Origin: Allantophomopsis cytisporea
Taxonomy: Eukaryota > Ascomycota > Leotiomycetes > Phacidiales > Phacidiaceae
Length of the DNA: 64,000 nt
NCBI GenBank assembly: GCA_024752435.1
Contig: CP103034.1
Location: forward strand, 186,001 to 250,000
Direction: 5' to 3'
A model generated the notes under the pieces. It was not told where the DNA came from and searched no databases. It was given only the letters and a program-made list of their open reading frames with translations. Shown piece after piece: positions 10,339-22,098 of the stretch. The position numbers were made by a program, and so were the translations under genes. How positions within the stretch are numbered: position 1 is the stretch's first letter; every line of letters begins with the position of its first letter.

Positions 10339-12166
10339 ACCGTTGTTCAGCACTTTACGAAGGGAATCAAGGTGAATCGATATCTATGTCAAATAGCTTT
10401 ATAATGACGTTGCACATTTCCCGTCTCATCTATGACAGCACGTATAGGCAAAAGATAGAAACCATTTTCTCCTGGTTAAGTACTGGACATTCCTTTACTA
10501 CATTATAGATAGTTATAGAGCTGCCACTTAATGAAGACGCTGTTATTATCTTATTACGCCTTTGTCGCTTCGTAGGTGACAAAACACAGACTTCTGAATG
10601 AGTGAATATACTAGCACGACATTCGAAGACTTAGGTGCTCTCCCGCGAAAAGTAAGAAATTACTCACTGGAATCGAAGTATGCATCCACATTGATGTTTA
10701 TTAAGGCGATGGTAACTACCGATATATTGGAAGAGTCGAGAACGAAGCTCCTATCTACGCTCTCCCGTTAGGGCCAGTCAATGACACGATTTTCCCAACC
10801 TGGCCGGACAACTTGCTAGGTATTAATCCAGCTGTGTAAACGATGGGAGTGCCTTCTTATTCGCCGTCGTATTTTGACAGCTTATGTATGACTAGTCTGG
10901 TAAGTGGCTAAAATGATCCTTAGCCAAATAGAATTCAAGTGTTTGTTCAAAGTTTTCGGCACTTAGTGCCGGAGGGGTTAAGGGGTCAAATATTGGCAAA
11001 ACATCTCCATGCGATGCTTGTTTAGCGCGGCCTTCCAACCTGTATGAGAGATGTATCTCCCAGTCTTGCATCCAAAAAGCTCCTTTCGCCGTATATACAG
11101 GATTAGTTTCAATGTGCAATGAATATGTGATTGTACAACGGTACGCACGCCTATTACTGTCACCAGTCATAAGTTTGTGTGAATACGTGACATCTGTGAT
11201 CTAATAATCAGCCATTTTCTCAATTCTGATATAAAACTAGCTATAATCAGAAGTTATTTCAGTAAATCTAGATTAATATATACCTTGTTATACAGAGTAT
11301 ATCTGAAATAAAGTAAAACAAAACAATGCGCTAACTTGAGTGAAGATTGTTCTTACAATACGAGGGTAACTACTTAAGCTTACGTATAAAGCGACTGCAC
11401 TGCAATTTAGCGTGGATAGAGACGATGATTGTAAGGCAGTGAGCGGCGTTGATCGAGCCAGTCTCTTATTGGTTGGAGTATTTCTTGCATTCCATTACAT
11501 TATCTCATAGGTCTGGGATGGGGGTCGTGCCAATGAAGTGGATGAGATCAAGATAAAGCGGCAAGTTGTGCACAGCCACTCGATACACCTCGTACCGAGC
11601 CGAACCGACAGTCATCATAAGTCAAAGAGTCGAGTGAGAGTGAGAGTTGCAACGTCAATTGTTTCCAATCGCCAGTGAAAATTGCCACTCTTATTTATTC
11701 TTCTTCTTTCTATTTCTTCTTCTTGTTCATCTTCTCAAAAAATAACTTTGCACTAAATATCTGGTATCCTTATAAAATAAAATACATACGAATTTTCGAT
11801 TCTGAACAAATCTCCCCACTCACTGAACTCTGCTCTATCATCTGAGTGGGAATCTCGGTGCCTTCTAGTCAGTTCTGGAGTAGTCAATCTGTTCTAATCG
11901 GCACCGACGACATCATATTCCCCAACGGTGACGCGGCTGAATTGGATCTGCTCGACAATTAATACGAAGGCACTTCTCCTTTCATATTAACACAAATCTC
12001 ATCAATCTCATATCGATCAAAAAGCGAAACCTCAATCAACAATACATTCGCGCTAATCCGAAGCTTAAACCACCAAGTTATCATCGCATCTCAACGCATT
12101 ACATCGCATCATTGCACACTGCAATCGCCCCACCAAAAACCACAAAAGACAACCACGATCCTCAAA
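10339..12166. other. Intergenic region; one orphan coding-like patch
   Basis: No complete gene is seen. A 44-codon open patch at 10705-10839 (GDGNYRYIGRVENEAPIY..., NDTIFPTWPDNL) has protein-like composition but no start or partner exon. A small inverted repeat (tatttcag / ctgaaata) lies near 11256-11307. From about 11640 to 12166 the sequence is CT/CA-rich and probably the promoter and 5' leader of the CYSTM gene. Confidence 0.4.
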
Positions 12167-12577
12167 ATGACAAACAAAAACGACCTCCCCCCGGCCTACG
12201 CCCAGCAAAACGGCGGCCCAGCATCTCCACCGCCCGCACACACAGGCTACCCACCCAACGCCTCACCCTACACGACCACGGCCTCCCCATTACCTTCCCA
12301 AGAATACGGCCATCAACCATACGGGCAGCCGCAATACGGCCCATACAACCAGAACCAGCAGTACGGCCAGCAGGGCGGGTTCTATGCGCCTGGTCCGGGC
12401 TATCCGCCGCAAGGTGGGTACTATGCGCCTGGCCCGCAGATGGGCTATCAGCAGCAGCCGTATTATCAGCAGGGCGGCTATTACAATCAGAGAGGAAATA
12501 GTAGTCCGGGGTTCATGGAGGCGCTTTTGGCGAGTTTGGCGTGTTGTTGTTGTTTGGATGCTTGTTTGCTTTTCTAG
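12167..12577 (+). CDS. CYSTM-type Pro/Gln/Tyr-rich small membrane-associated protein
   Basis: The protein has 136 residues in one exon. Residues 1-110 are low complexity with repeated YGQ, PGPGYPPQGG and YYQQGG units. The C-terminus is the typical CYSTM tail: GFMEALLASLACCCCLDACLLF, a short hydrophobic helix loaded with Cys (CCCC then C). CYSTM proteins (PF12734) are small stress-linked, often palmitoylated, membrane-associated proteins found across eukaryotes. The ATG at 12167 follows a clean leader (cctcaaaATGacaaac). An overlapping frame from 12112 is read from the same GC-rich tract and lacks the conserved tail. Confidence 0.85.
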   Translation: MTNKNDLPPAYAQQNGGPASPPPAHTGYPPNASPYTTTASPLPSQEYGHQPYGQPQYGPYNQNQQYGQQGGFYAPGPGYPPQGGYYAPGPQMGYQQQPYYQQGGYYNQRGNSSPGFMEALLASLACCCCLDACLLF

Positions 12578-15171
12578 GTATTGATATTGAGGTGACAGGC
12601 GTTATGTGAAAGGACTTGTTACGTTTTATGTTGGTCTTGTTTATATTCTCTGGGATGGAGACTCGTCGGGGAAAGCTCCATGGTGTTTGAATTGTATATC
12701 AGTAAGGATAGTCGTTTGTTTTGATCGGAATTGGTTGTAATAGGCTGGCAAAGAAACACCGTCTGGGAGGTGGTATCTTCGATTCCGGCTCTGTGTATTG
12801 GCTTTTTGCGAGCGCTGGACGCTTATATATTTAGTACGTCCTTGATATAAATAGTAATAATCACAATCTATCGTGCAAGATATGAGCAGAGAAGTAAATA
12901 TGCCTGATCGTGATACCTTTTCACCTCTGTGAAAAGAGCGTCCTGTGATTGTGTTCTTCGAACATAGGATCGGAACTCACTCTATCCCTTTCAACCATGG
13001 GTTTTCAAGCAGCTGTTTCGCAGCTCTTATTACTTCGCACCCGTTGTAGCATCTCACCCATGAGAGCGAGGAACAAATCTTCCCAGGATCTTTCAGATTC
13101 CCTTCGGTATCATGCAGAGATTGACTGATTGTGGTAAATCTCGCGGGTTAAGCAATTGTCCAGTAGAGGGTGCAAGTGGCCTTCAACCTAGATAATCGAT
13201 CTCCACTGCAAAGGTTGAATATAAAATCCAGCTTGCTTATCAGCGTGTTTCCATCTCGGCTCACGATATCGTAAGGATTCTAGTGTCGGATGAGCCATGA
13301 GTGTTATCATTTCTACAAGATAGCATCGTTGTTGTACTTCTCTTGAACCAATTGCACATCCAGTAAGGAAGTTGGAGACTAGTAGAATCATTGCTCTCTC
13401 ATTGAACATAGTCAGTTCCTATTAGAAAGTGCAAAGCGCATACCTACACATTATGTATCATCAAACCCGTAGTATATCTAGAGAGCTTTTTCCTTGTATG
13501 AACAATCAATCGACCATGAGACAAATACATACTCCGAAGTTTGCAAATTGGTTCCCACGTGCCGTGATAAATTATCCCATCTATATCGGGGGTTAACGTT
13601 ATTTTTTTATTTTTTGGCATAGATCTCAGTCTTGATCATCGTCAAGCATGTGCATTTGATTGATGTATGATCTGGAATGCCACAACACCCATTCTCTAGA
13701 TATTGAACTTAACTCTGATTCATTCTGTATCGATTCACACTCGCTTCACACATCTAGTAAACCCCCGGCTATATATGTGCATCGTCCTGTTCTTCCCCAG
13801 CAATCCTCTCCAAAGTCACATAACCTGGGCAGATGATATGATTTCAGCAGGACGAGCGTCCGAAGAGAATATACCATTGTGTCATCACGCGTTTTCCGCG
13901 GACTAAGATTCTCAGTCAGCAATACCAAAATTTATAAGTGCAGATCCGCCAACGATATCTGAGATGATATCTCTAGCGTTCGAATACAAATTGTACGGGC
14001 CAGCTGTAAGCTGACATTGTGATAACTATACCGAGTAGCCAACCTGAATTTAGAATGGATGTAGCTTCAGCAAGCAAACACACGGTAAAGTTCTGTATAA
14101 CGATTTTCAGGGAGCTGATTATAAGCATTGTGGGTTTGGACTTGAGTGTAGCCGTCTGTAAGCCGGTAGGTGATAAGACCCTGAAGACCCTGCATCTCGA
14201 AGAACCAAGCATTATTTAGACATGCCATGTCAAAATTCTAGCTTCTTATTGGACTAAACTTCTTGCAGATGTGCATTTCACGACTTGATTTATTTCAAAT
14301 AATATATGTGTAGGATCTTTGTGCATTGTATGAGTTTTCTCGTAGAAGTAATCACTTGTCTAAAACTTGTATGGAATTCTTGACTATTAATCTGGATTTG
14401 GCTTTCTGATAGTTCTCGCAATTTGAATTAGGGCAAATTAAAAACTATTGATGTACGAAATACATACATAAAACATAGGGCTATAGGTGATAAGTTGAAG
14501 GGTTATATAGTCGACTTCGGCTAATTTCGGAGGCTTGAAATAACGATCGAATTGATCTGAAGTCTTGAGCATCTTCAATTATTCAGTATGTGCTAAGCTC
14601 GGTACTTTGACGAATTCTGTTTTGCCACTCTGAGATGTGTTCAGGGTGATTTTGTATTACTACGTAGCACCAAGATAGGAATGCCGGTTAGCCGGCCTAT
14701 GTTGAGCTTTAAATGCTGACGTTGACTATTACCGCCGTCTTTACGTGGACATTTGCGTAGTGCAGCCGAAGAGATCGATTAGGAAGTATGTACTACGTAA
14801 ATGAACTCAACGGGAATGTACCGTATAAAAGTCGGACAATGACTATTGGAATGCCTGGAAGACATTGAGTGAGAGTGAGGGAGCAGGGATATGGATGTGT
14901 GTATGAGGAAATTGAGATGATGGTATGTACGTGAGCGTACAACTGTGCGGGTGGGCAGTTAAGTTCTATGATTCAGTATCGTGTTTTTGCATGGCATAAA
15001 TCTCTAAGTAAAGCGAACATTCCAAAAAAAATTTAGGCAGAGTGATTGAATGTTCTTCAAGTTTCGAATATCCCAAAGCAATTATGGTCAGAATATGTAG
15101 CTGAACCCAGTCGAAGCGAAGATTATACATGCGTCAGAATCATTCAAAAAGAAATGACATTCAACATAAGC
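12578..15171. other. Long intergenic region, no gene recognised
   Basis: About 2.6 kb with only short frames of random composition. TACGTA hexamers occur near 14663 and 14802. The last 100 bp before 15172 is the 3' flank of the aldehyde dehydrogenase gene. Confidence 0.45.
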
Positions 15172-16684
15172 TTAAAGTACACTTTTCTCAACATAAAGTG
15201 ACTGCACATTACAGAAATGCTTTAGTCCTTCCGTGCCCCACTCCACACCGACACCACTCTCCTTGTGACCTCCAAAAGGCGCCGTAGGTCCCAAGTCCAA
15301 GTGGTTGTTGACCCACACTGTACCAGCCTCAAGTTTCTTGGCAATTCTCTCAGCTTCTGCAATGTCAGAACTCCAGACAGAAGCTCCCAGTCCCATGCGA
15401 GTGTTGTTGGCTCTATCAATAACATCCTCCTCATTATCCCAGCTCAGGAGTGGTACGATTGGGCCTATGATAGTCAGTATGTGTGTTTTGCAGAAGTGAG
15501 GAGTTTTATTGCATAAAGAACTTACCGAATGGCTCCTCAGTGACGATCCTGGAGTTTTCGTCCGGTCGATCGATGATAGTTGGATTGATGAAGTACCCAT
15601 CACCTCCGGGGTTCTTTCCACCAACAGCAACCTTCCATCCCTCCTTATCAATATCGTTGAAGAAAGTCTTGACTTTCTCAAATTGCATACTATTCTGGAT
15701 CGGGCCACAGAACGTATCTGGAGCAAAGCCATCTCCAGTCTTCAATGTCTTAGCAGTAGCGACCATAGCATCCCGGAACTTCTCATAGATAGAGCTGTGT
15801 ACGTAGACGCGCTTTATAGTGCAACAAATTTGTCCGCTATTCATGAATGCAAACTGTGCGGCCTTTTGAGCAACCTTTTCGATGTCAACAGACTTGCAAA
15901 TGATAGCTGGGTCGTTGCCACCAAGTTCAAGAGTCACACGCTTGAGCGTCTTAGCCGCCGAAGCCTGCACCAGCTTACCAGTAGCACTGGAGCCCGTGAA
16001 AGAGATCTTGTCGATGTCTGGATGGGCAGTCATCCATGGGCCGAGATCATCGTTTCCGCTAAGTGCTTGCACAACACCAGGAGGAAAGAAGTTTTGAGCG
16101 AGCTCAACGATCTTGAGTGCCGTATAGGGTGTAAATGGAGAAGGCTTGACGATGATAGGACAGCCCATCATGACGGATGGCACAATCTTGGCAAGGGACA
16201 ACATGATGGGGAAGTTCCAAGGGACGATAGCACCCACAACGCCAAGGGGTGTGTAGCGGACGGTTATACGTTTTTGCTCGCTATCTTCAACAATTTCGTC
16301 TGGGATGGAGAGGGCCGTGAGGCCTTGAACCAATCCAGCAGCGCCCTTCATCTCCATCGTAGCTTGGAAAGTTGGCTTTCCCTGCTCTTGTGTGAGGAGT
16401 TTGATGAATGCCTCGGAATTTGCCTCAAAGGCTTCGGCGAAGTCTTTGATCGCCTTCTTACGCTCCTCAATTGGGACGTCCTTCCATTTCTTGAAGGCGG
16501 CTCGGGCACTCTTCACGGCTTCGTCAAGATCGTCGCGTGTGGCTATCGGGACTTCTGGATTGGGTTTTCCATTGGCAGGGTTGATACCATGACGGTGAGC
16601 GGTAGTGTCGACGAGCTTCCCGTTGATTGTGTTTTTATAGACGTCAAAGTCCAGACTTGTGGCTTGCTTTGTTGCTGAAGGCAT
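15172..16684 (-). CDS. NAD(P)-dependent aldehyde dehydrogenase
   Basis: Two exons, 16684-15526 and 15464-15172, encode 483 residues. The 61-bp intron begins GTAAGT and ends TAG and rejoins EEPFG to PIVPLLSW in frame. All ALDH landmarks are present: PWNFP (155-159), the cofactor lysine in VKPS (K180), GSSATGK (231-237), the general base E253 in TLELGG, the nucleophile C287 in NSGQICC, and FGGHKESGVG near the end. It oxidises aldehydes to acids; the substrate cannot be told. There is no N-terminal targeting sequence, so it is probably cytosolic. The sequence resembles the AldA-like branch of fungal ALDHs rather than the betaine or succinate-semialdehyde types (inference). Length is normal for the family. 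No metabolic neighbour is present. Confidence 0.93.
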
Positions 16685-19197
16685 ATTCAGTAATTTTGTT
16701 GTATGTTGTATATATCAAGATATGATATTATGATATTTGCTATTACCAGCTTGAGGTCCAAGGAAAGAAGAATAGCGAGAGGAAAGAAGTAGCCCACAGC
16801 CACTGTACCAATGTGTATATATATACTGTTGTGGAGCTCTAGCTCTCACCTTCTTAATCTAACACCTACGTAGTACGTGCTGTACCCCGCAGTGATAAGG
16901 CTTCAAGCTAACCTGGGGATTAATTAACCTTCACGTACGCTTAGTTTTGTTGGCCTGAATACCTGATTGAGAGTTGGCGGCGCAGATATGATATGTTCTA
17001 CGTACTACGTAGTATCTCTGGCACCATGGCATGTAATAACGGCATGTTTTCATTATTACAACGTGGTTAGAGGCCTGAGAGTCATGAAAACCCCATCGAC
17101 TATACTCAATACGGCATACCGACGTGATCAAGAAATCCCCGATGGAGGGTTGTTGATATGCTTCATCCCTGAGAGGATCGTATTCTGCGTAGTATATATG
17201 GGGTTTTATGACATTATTAGATTTTAGGAAGCTCTTAGTACCAACCTTAGAAGCGCCTCTGGCCTAATAAGTGAATTAGTCGAGTAATCTTTGGTTCCTG
17301 ATGGATAGGGTTGTTTGAAGTTTACTTGAACTTGGTTATGCCGGTTGAATAGAATGCCTACCAACTCTCACAACTCGATATTTATCAATTGGATATTCCT
17401 TGTATTCTTGTATTCTTGTATTCTTGCATTCTCTGTAGGATTGGAGTCGAGCAAACCGTGGGGTAATCACAAGAAGTGCTTGGCATTCCTCGTAACCTTT
17501 TTGGGATTACTAAAGTTCAATCAACTAGTGAGAAGTCAATGATTACCGTAATCATCACACTAATAGGCAATACAGACAAGGGCTTACGGGGATACGACAG
17601 CTGAGATTCCACATTCGACAACGGATTATAGCAACATCGTTTCAAGGATTCACGAGAAAACAATGTGTGAAGAGAGCCATTACATCAATAATGAGTAACA
17701 GTACAAGCGATTCATCAAGAGACGGTTGAGACAGAGTTGCTACTTCAAGCTCTTCCTCATAAATACTAAAAGGCGTAAGGATAAGTAATAACAGCTGCTG
17801 TGAGAACGAATAGAATATTGAGTTGATTTCGGTCTGAATATGGTAAGGGAGCATGAGCAAGGTATGGGGTACCTCGGCAACTCGTAGATTGCTAAATTCG
17901 AGTAAAACTTCCAGAGAACTTCACGACGTCATTATTAGAGGTCTTCTGCAATGCAGCATCATAAGCTAAGCATAAGCTACAGCTCTTCTTGGTTTACTCA
18001 AATATAAGCGAAATAGCTATACTCAGTTCGATTTGCAAAATCCTTAGCTTATGCTACACGCTTGCATACTTATGCAAGCTCGTTGCAAGACCAGAGAAGG
18101 TAAAGGCTCTTCTACTAAGATCTTACATCTCTATATACAACCTCCGAGTGGAATACTAGAGTACACCGGGCCTGCCGAAAAACACGGGAAAGACAATGGA
18201 ACTACAGAATATACTTCAGGCGAAAAGAGGCAAATTCAGGTATCAAGAATACAGCTTGGTTGATTAAAGCACCCGGCCTCTAGTTTATGCTTAGCTTATA
18301 TTATGCCGCGTTGCAGAAGACCTCTAATAATTATCTGCGCCAATTCCTCAACTATGGTAGGGCACATGCTGTGTTCTGGAACAACATTTTGCGACAAAAT
18401 CTCAAGATCAGTAAAATAAACCGTAAAATATATCATTTAAATTCTGAGTATGTCGCTCATTAGTGAATGTGTAACTAGCATACAACATGGGATATGCACC
18501 AAATTGCAGGTGATTTGCCGATTGACGCGTCATTAGGCTTTAAGTTTCTTTTAGTGCCACCTTCATGCCTTGCAATTGCGGGTAGGGCTGGTTATCAGGC
18601 CATACAGATCGCATTACCAAGTGCTTGGAAATGATATATTCAAGGATTAATGAGCGGCAAGGCAATGATGTTGGAAAAGGAAAAATAATTTTAAGGCTTG
18701 AGATTTAGATTCTACAAGCTATTTCAAATAGGTATAAGTATGTGCGTGAGAGCAGCGATCTCTCGAAATAAAAAATACTATGCAGCTGAGATGATTTACC
18801 CGTCAATCGCAATCGCGTACAGCTTTACAATCGAGTTAGCCTCAAGTGTTGTGTAGTGATCTGCCACTTTCTCTTCCCTTTTCCTGCCCTATCACTTTGC
18901 TATTACGCTAGCGTGTAATTTCAGAAGTGATAGTTGGCATGTCAGTTCTGATGACCTCCTAACTTGGCGAGACGTCCTTTGCAGTTTTGCCATCCGAGTA
19001 TACTGGGTGCTACAGCACTGTACCGTCCAAGCATTAAGAAGCCGTTGCTGGCCATCGTGAGTCCCTGGGACTTCGCAGGACAATGATCGTGCTAAAAAAT
19101 TGGAATCCTCCCGAATTATGTCTTGCACTGGTCCAACATGCTTCGCAATGAGAATCTTGAATGCCACCTCCGTTACCCCTCACATCTATGCCAGGTT
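16685..19197. other. Intergenic region hosting an inverted-repeat element
   Basis: A TATA-like tract (tatatatatac, about 16817) lies upstream of the aldehyde dehydrogenase start. TACGTA hexamers occur at 16867, 16999 and 17006. A short tandem repeat of gtattctt units sits at about 17399-17425. The 401-bp element at 17931-18331 is listed separately. No other gene is supported. Confidence 0.5.
17931..18331. mobile_element. MITE-like element with about 50-bp terminal inverted repeats
   Basis: The left end (17931-17984) and the reverse complement of the right end (about 18278-18331) both begin attattagaggtcttctgc and run on through a shared ataagctaagcataa block, differing by a few transitions and one 2-bp indel. 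An extra partial copy of the repeat (cttagcttatgctac, 18042-18056) and a palindrome (gcttgcatacttatgcaagc, about 18060-18079) lie inside. There is no transposase frame, so this is a non-autonomous DNA element. The target-site duplication is ambiguous because the outermost bases are AT-rich. Confidence 0.7.
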
Positions 19198-20341
19198 TCA
19201 GACTGGACTATCGAGGGTATTTCGTCTGATATCTCCTTCTAATTGCAAGTCTCCACTTAACCGGGTGAGCGTCGTCAGCGGTGTACCAAGCTTGTTAACT
19301 GAAGGAAAGGATGGCGGATTTGATGTTCTGCACTCTTCTAGTTCGGTCGATGTCTGCGTGGATCTCCTTTGTCCGCTTTTTCTGAGGTGCTCTGTGATTG
19401 TCCCGTTGAGCGATCGGAACAATGGATAATAAGTAGTAAATGAAGCAGCAAGTATTCCAATAAATGGCTCTGTTATTTGGGCAACGTAAATGGGGTAGGC
19501 TGAATAGGTATAATTAGCAAATTCGGTTGCCATGGGAGTGAAGATAATAGTGGTTATCCCAGCTGCACTAGCAAATATACCCATACCAAGTAGGCACAAA
19601 GTGAGAACCTTTGTCTTTGTACTTATAGTTGGGCTCCTTAATACAATTAAAGGTAGAAGACTCGTCACCCAATCAGCGGCGACTGAAATGCTATATTGAG
19701 TGTAGAGGAGGATTTGCTCTACGGAACTCGAGACACAGACGCCGGTGCTGGAAGGACTATAGTAATTCCAGTAATACGAGATTGGCCAGCAGGAAATAAC
19801 GTTTATCCTGAAGTAATTAATGACGTTGATGATAGTTGTAGTAAGCGCGACGCCGTAAAGAACTCGTCTTTGCCACGGTATTGGAGTTATGCGAAGGAAG
19901 AGCGCGCAGAGCGAGATTCTTAATGATATTATGCAGGGAAAGAAGAATACACTGTTGGTATACATATACTAGTTTTAAAAGTTAATACAATAATCAGCAG
20001 TGGAGCAGAATTTGAAGCTCTTACTTTGTAAAGGGTTACAAGATTCTCGTCGGAGATAGCATCCTGTTGGCCTCCAAAGCCATATAAACACATCACCATA
20101 TCAGTGATGGATGTACCTATAAAGAAGAACTTCTAACGTGAGTTATGTCCATAGCACCATTCGGGTCCGTCGAACTTACCAAACAGAGAAGCAGTAGAAA
20201 GTCATCAACTCCGAATGCCTTCGATATGAACAATCGAATCCATATCCGTAAGAGTACAGCCAAACAAGCTATGAGAGGTGTAACGATACTGAAGATAAAG
20301 AACCCATATCCACGAGTGCTCAATTCCCTCACGGCAAACAT
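19198..20341 (-). CDS. Rhodopsin-domain (PTH11-like) seven-span integral membrane protein
   Basis: Three exons, 20341-20180, 20132-20025 and 19968-19198, with 47-bp and 56-bp introns (GTAAGT...TTAG and GTAAGA...CTAG), give 346 residues. Both junctions are in phase 0 and restore a continuous seven-helix fold: helix 1 GYGFFIFSIVTPLIA, helix 2 across the first junction, helix 3 at FFFPCIISLRISLCALF, the CWP...W loop, and the last helix before TTYYPLFRSL. The cytosolic tail is Ser/Thr-rich. This is the large fungal rhodopsin-domain family (PF20684), which includes PTH11-type putative receptors of plant pathogens. Ligand and pathway are unknown. The second exon keeps the family's VDDFLL...DG/GFGG loop pattern. 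Confidence 0.88.
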
Positions 20342-21471
20342 TTTGACGATTGATATGCAGATTTACTGCGTCGACTGGAAAAAGATGAAGACATCGTCGA
20401 GATGGGTTGGTACCGTCATTCATATAAATCTGTATCATCGAAGCCTTAATGTGCAAAGTCATCCATTTCCGGCGTTGTCGAGATCTGCTACGGCCGGCCA
20501 TGCTTGAGAATATGCACCATTGACGCCTCAAGTTGTGAAGCTATCCATTTCCGGCATGTAAGGGATTGTTGAGCGTGGTCCATATATTGTATCCATTTCT
20601 CACTTGTACTAGGTTCCATCACCAGATTCTCTTCGCCGTTTTCAGAACGGCAAAGGATAAATAAGTTGACCCTAAAACTTGCAATATGTTTTCAGGGACT
20701 CGAATACCCAAGGCCATGGTTGAGGCTTCAGAGAAAGCCTGGCGATTGAGCCAGTGACAATGACGATCGCGACCTATTATCGAAGCCTCTGACGTAAAAT
20801 ATTATCTGTTACTCAAGGATTCTGTAAATCATTAGCACTTTATGGCTTAAAAGAGGAGTTGTAACCTGATTCATTGTAAATGACACTCATGATACCTCAC
20901 TAAGAACGCCGGGCCGAGCTCGGGCTATGGAAGAACACTCAAGTGGCCGTACAGCGTGCCACCACGTCGATAGAACGTGAGAATTGAGAAGTCACTCTAC
21001 TTTATACTGAAACAATAAAATAGCGCTCCAGTGTTGATTACCAAGTCCCACTGTAGATTATCTGATATACATCTGGAGTTGTATGGTTTTGGCGTTCCTC
21101 CTGTACCTGATTTCATATAGTAATGGTAGACAGAGTACTAAAAATGGGCTTCTTAGTATGCTGAATAACTTGATACGGATTTTAAATTACACGTTATGAG
21201 TCTACAGATCGCATCGTGTGATTGAGTTCCTTTATCATGTTAGGTGTTTGAGCGTAAAGTATATCATCCAATTCACAACGTGTGAGATTCGCGTAGCAGG
21301 CATTCGATTCACGAATTGGGATATGAAAAAATCAATAATAATAGTATCAACATATATAAATTATATAATGTTCAAGCTGGTGAAAAGCCGTATCTTAATT
21401 ACAACTACCAAGCGCATATTCGGCTTAGATATTCACAGGACGAAAGTCAAAATTCTTCGTCCTCAAACGGT
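20342..21471. other. Intergenic region, no gene seen
   Basis: About 1.1 kb between the rhodopsin-domain gene start and the end of the small heat-shock gene. Short frames near 21218-21598 overlap the chaperone's 3' end and look random. Confidence 0.45.
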
Positions 21472-22098
21472 TTACACGCCTTCAATATCGATGCGCTGTC
21501 TCTCAGTATTTGACGGAGCCTTTGGTGCTTCAACATGTAAAACTCCGAGATTCAGTGATGCCTTGATGTTCTCAACATCTATCGGATCAGCGAAGTGAAA
21601 GGTTCGATGGAACTGATGGCGATGACTGTTCAACGAATCGTTTATCGTAACGGATACTGACCGGCTGGCAGTCAGATCGTTCGCATTTGGATGTTTCTTG
21701 CAACGACACAACGGATCAATATAGTTGCCGTCGGAATTATCGGAATTTCTTGTGCTTTCAGCATTGTCAATCTCTTTCCTTGCGTTTATCTTGTCGACAT
21801 CGAACGGATCGGTGGAGCACTGTTCAGCAAGTGATGGTTCTGTATCTCTGGGAGTCTTGTATGGGGAAGTAGAAAGGGCACCTTCTCCGTTTCGAGTCTT
21901 CTGAGGTGGTTTAGCTGGACCCTCGACAGAAAGTGTATGTTGGTTGAGGGCATGGAGTGTCAGATTCTCGCGAAGAAGGCCGGTTACGTCTCCTTTTATG
22001 ATATATTTTTCGCCATCTTCGGTGACTTCGAAATGAGGTGAACCTGTATGAAATTTATGTAATATGTAATCCTCAAATCCACTGAAGATTTCTGGCAT
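21472..22098 (-). CDS. Small heat shock protein (Hsp20/Hsp30-like) with long insertion
   Basis: The protein has 208 residues in one exon. The alpha-crystallin fold is split: residues 22-60 hold the first strands (PHFEVTEDGEKYIIKGDV, NQHTLSVEG) and residues 163-194 hold the last (FHRTFHFADPIDVENIKASL, NLGVLHVEAP). About 100 residues of Ser/Asp/Lys-rich, probably disordered sequence lie between them. A spacer at this place is known in fungal Hsp30-type chaperones, though this one is long. The N-terminal arm is short (about 20 residues); an upstream start is possible but none is evident. The protein should act as an ATP-independent holdase in the cytosol. Confidence 0.85.
   Translation of the reverse strand: MPEIFSGFEDYILHKFHTGSPHFEVTEDGEKYIIKGDVTGLLRENLTLHALNQHTLSVEGPAKPPQKTRNGEGALSTSPYKTPRDTEPSLAEQCSTDPFDVDKINARKEIDNAESTRNSDNSDGNYIDPLCRCKKHPNANDLTASRSVSVTINDSLNSHRHQFHRTFHFADPIDVENIKASLNLGVLHVEAPKAPSNTERQRIDIEGV

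Noticed and set aside
12112..12501. A 129-codon frame overlapping the CYSTM gene
   Set aside because: It is an alternative frame of the same Pro/Gln-coding tract. It lacks the CYSTM tail, and the frame at 12167 has the conserved C-terminus.
15509..16678. A 389-codon open frame on the plus strand opposite the aldehyde dehydrogenase gene
   Set aside because: It is the antisense shadow of a strongly conserved coding sequence. Its protein is Leu/Arg/Ser-rich with no family features.
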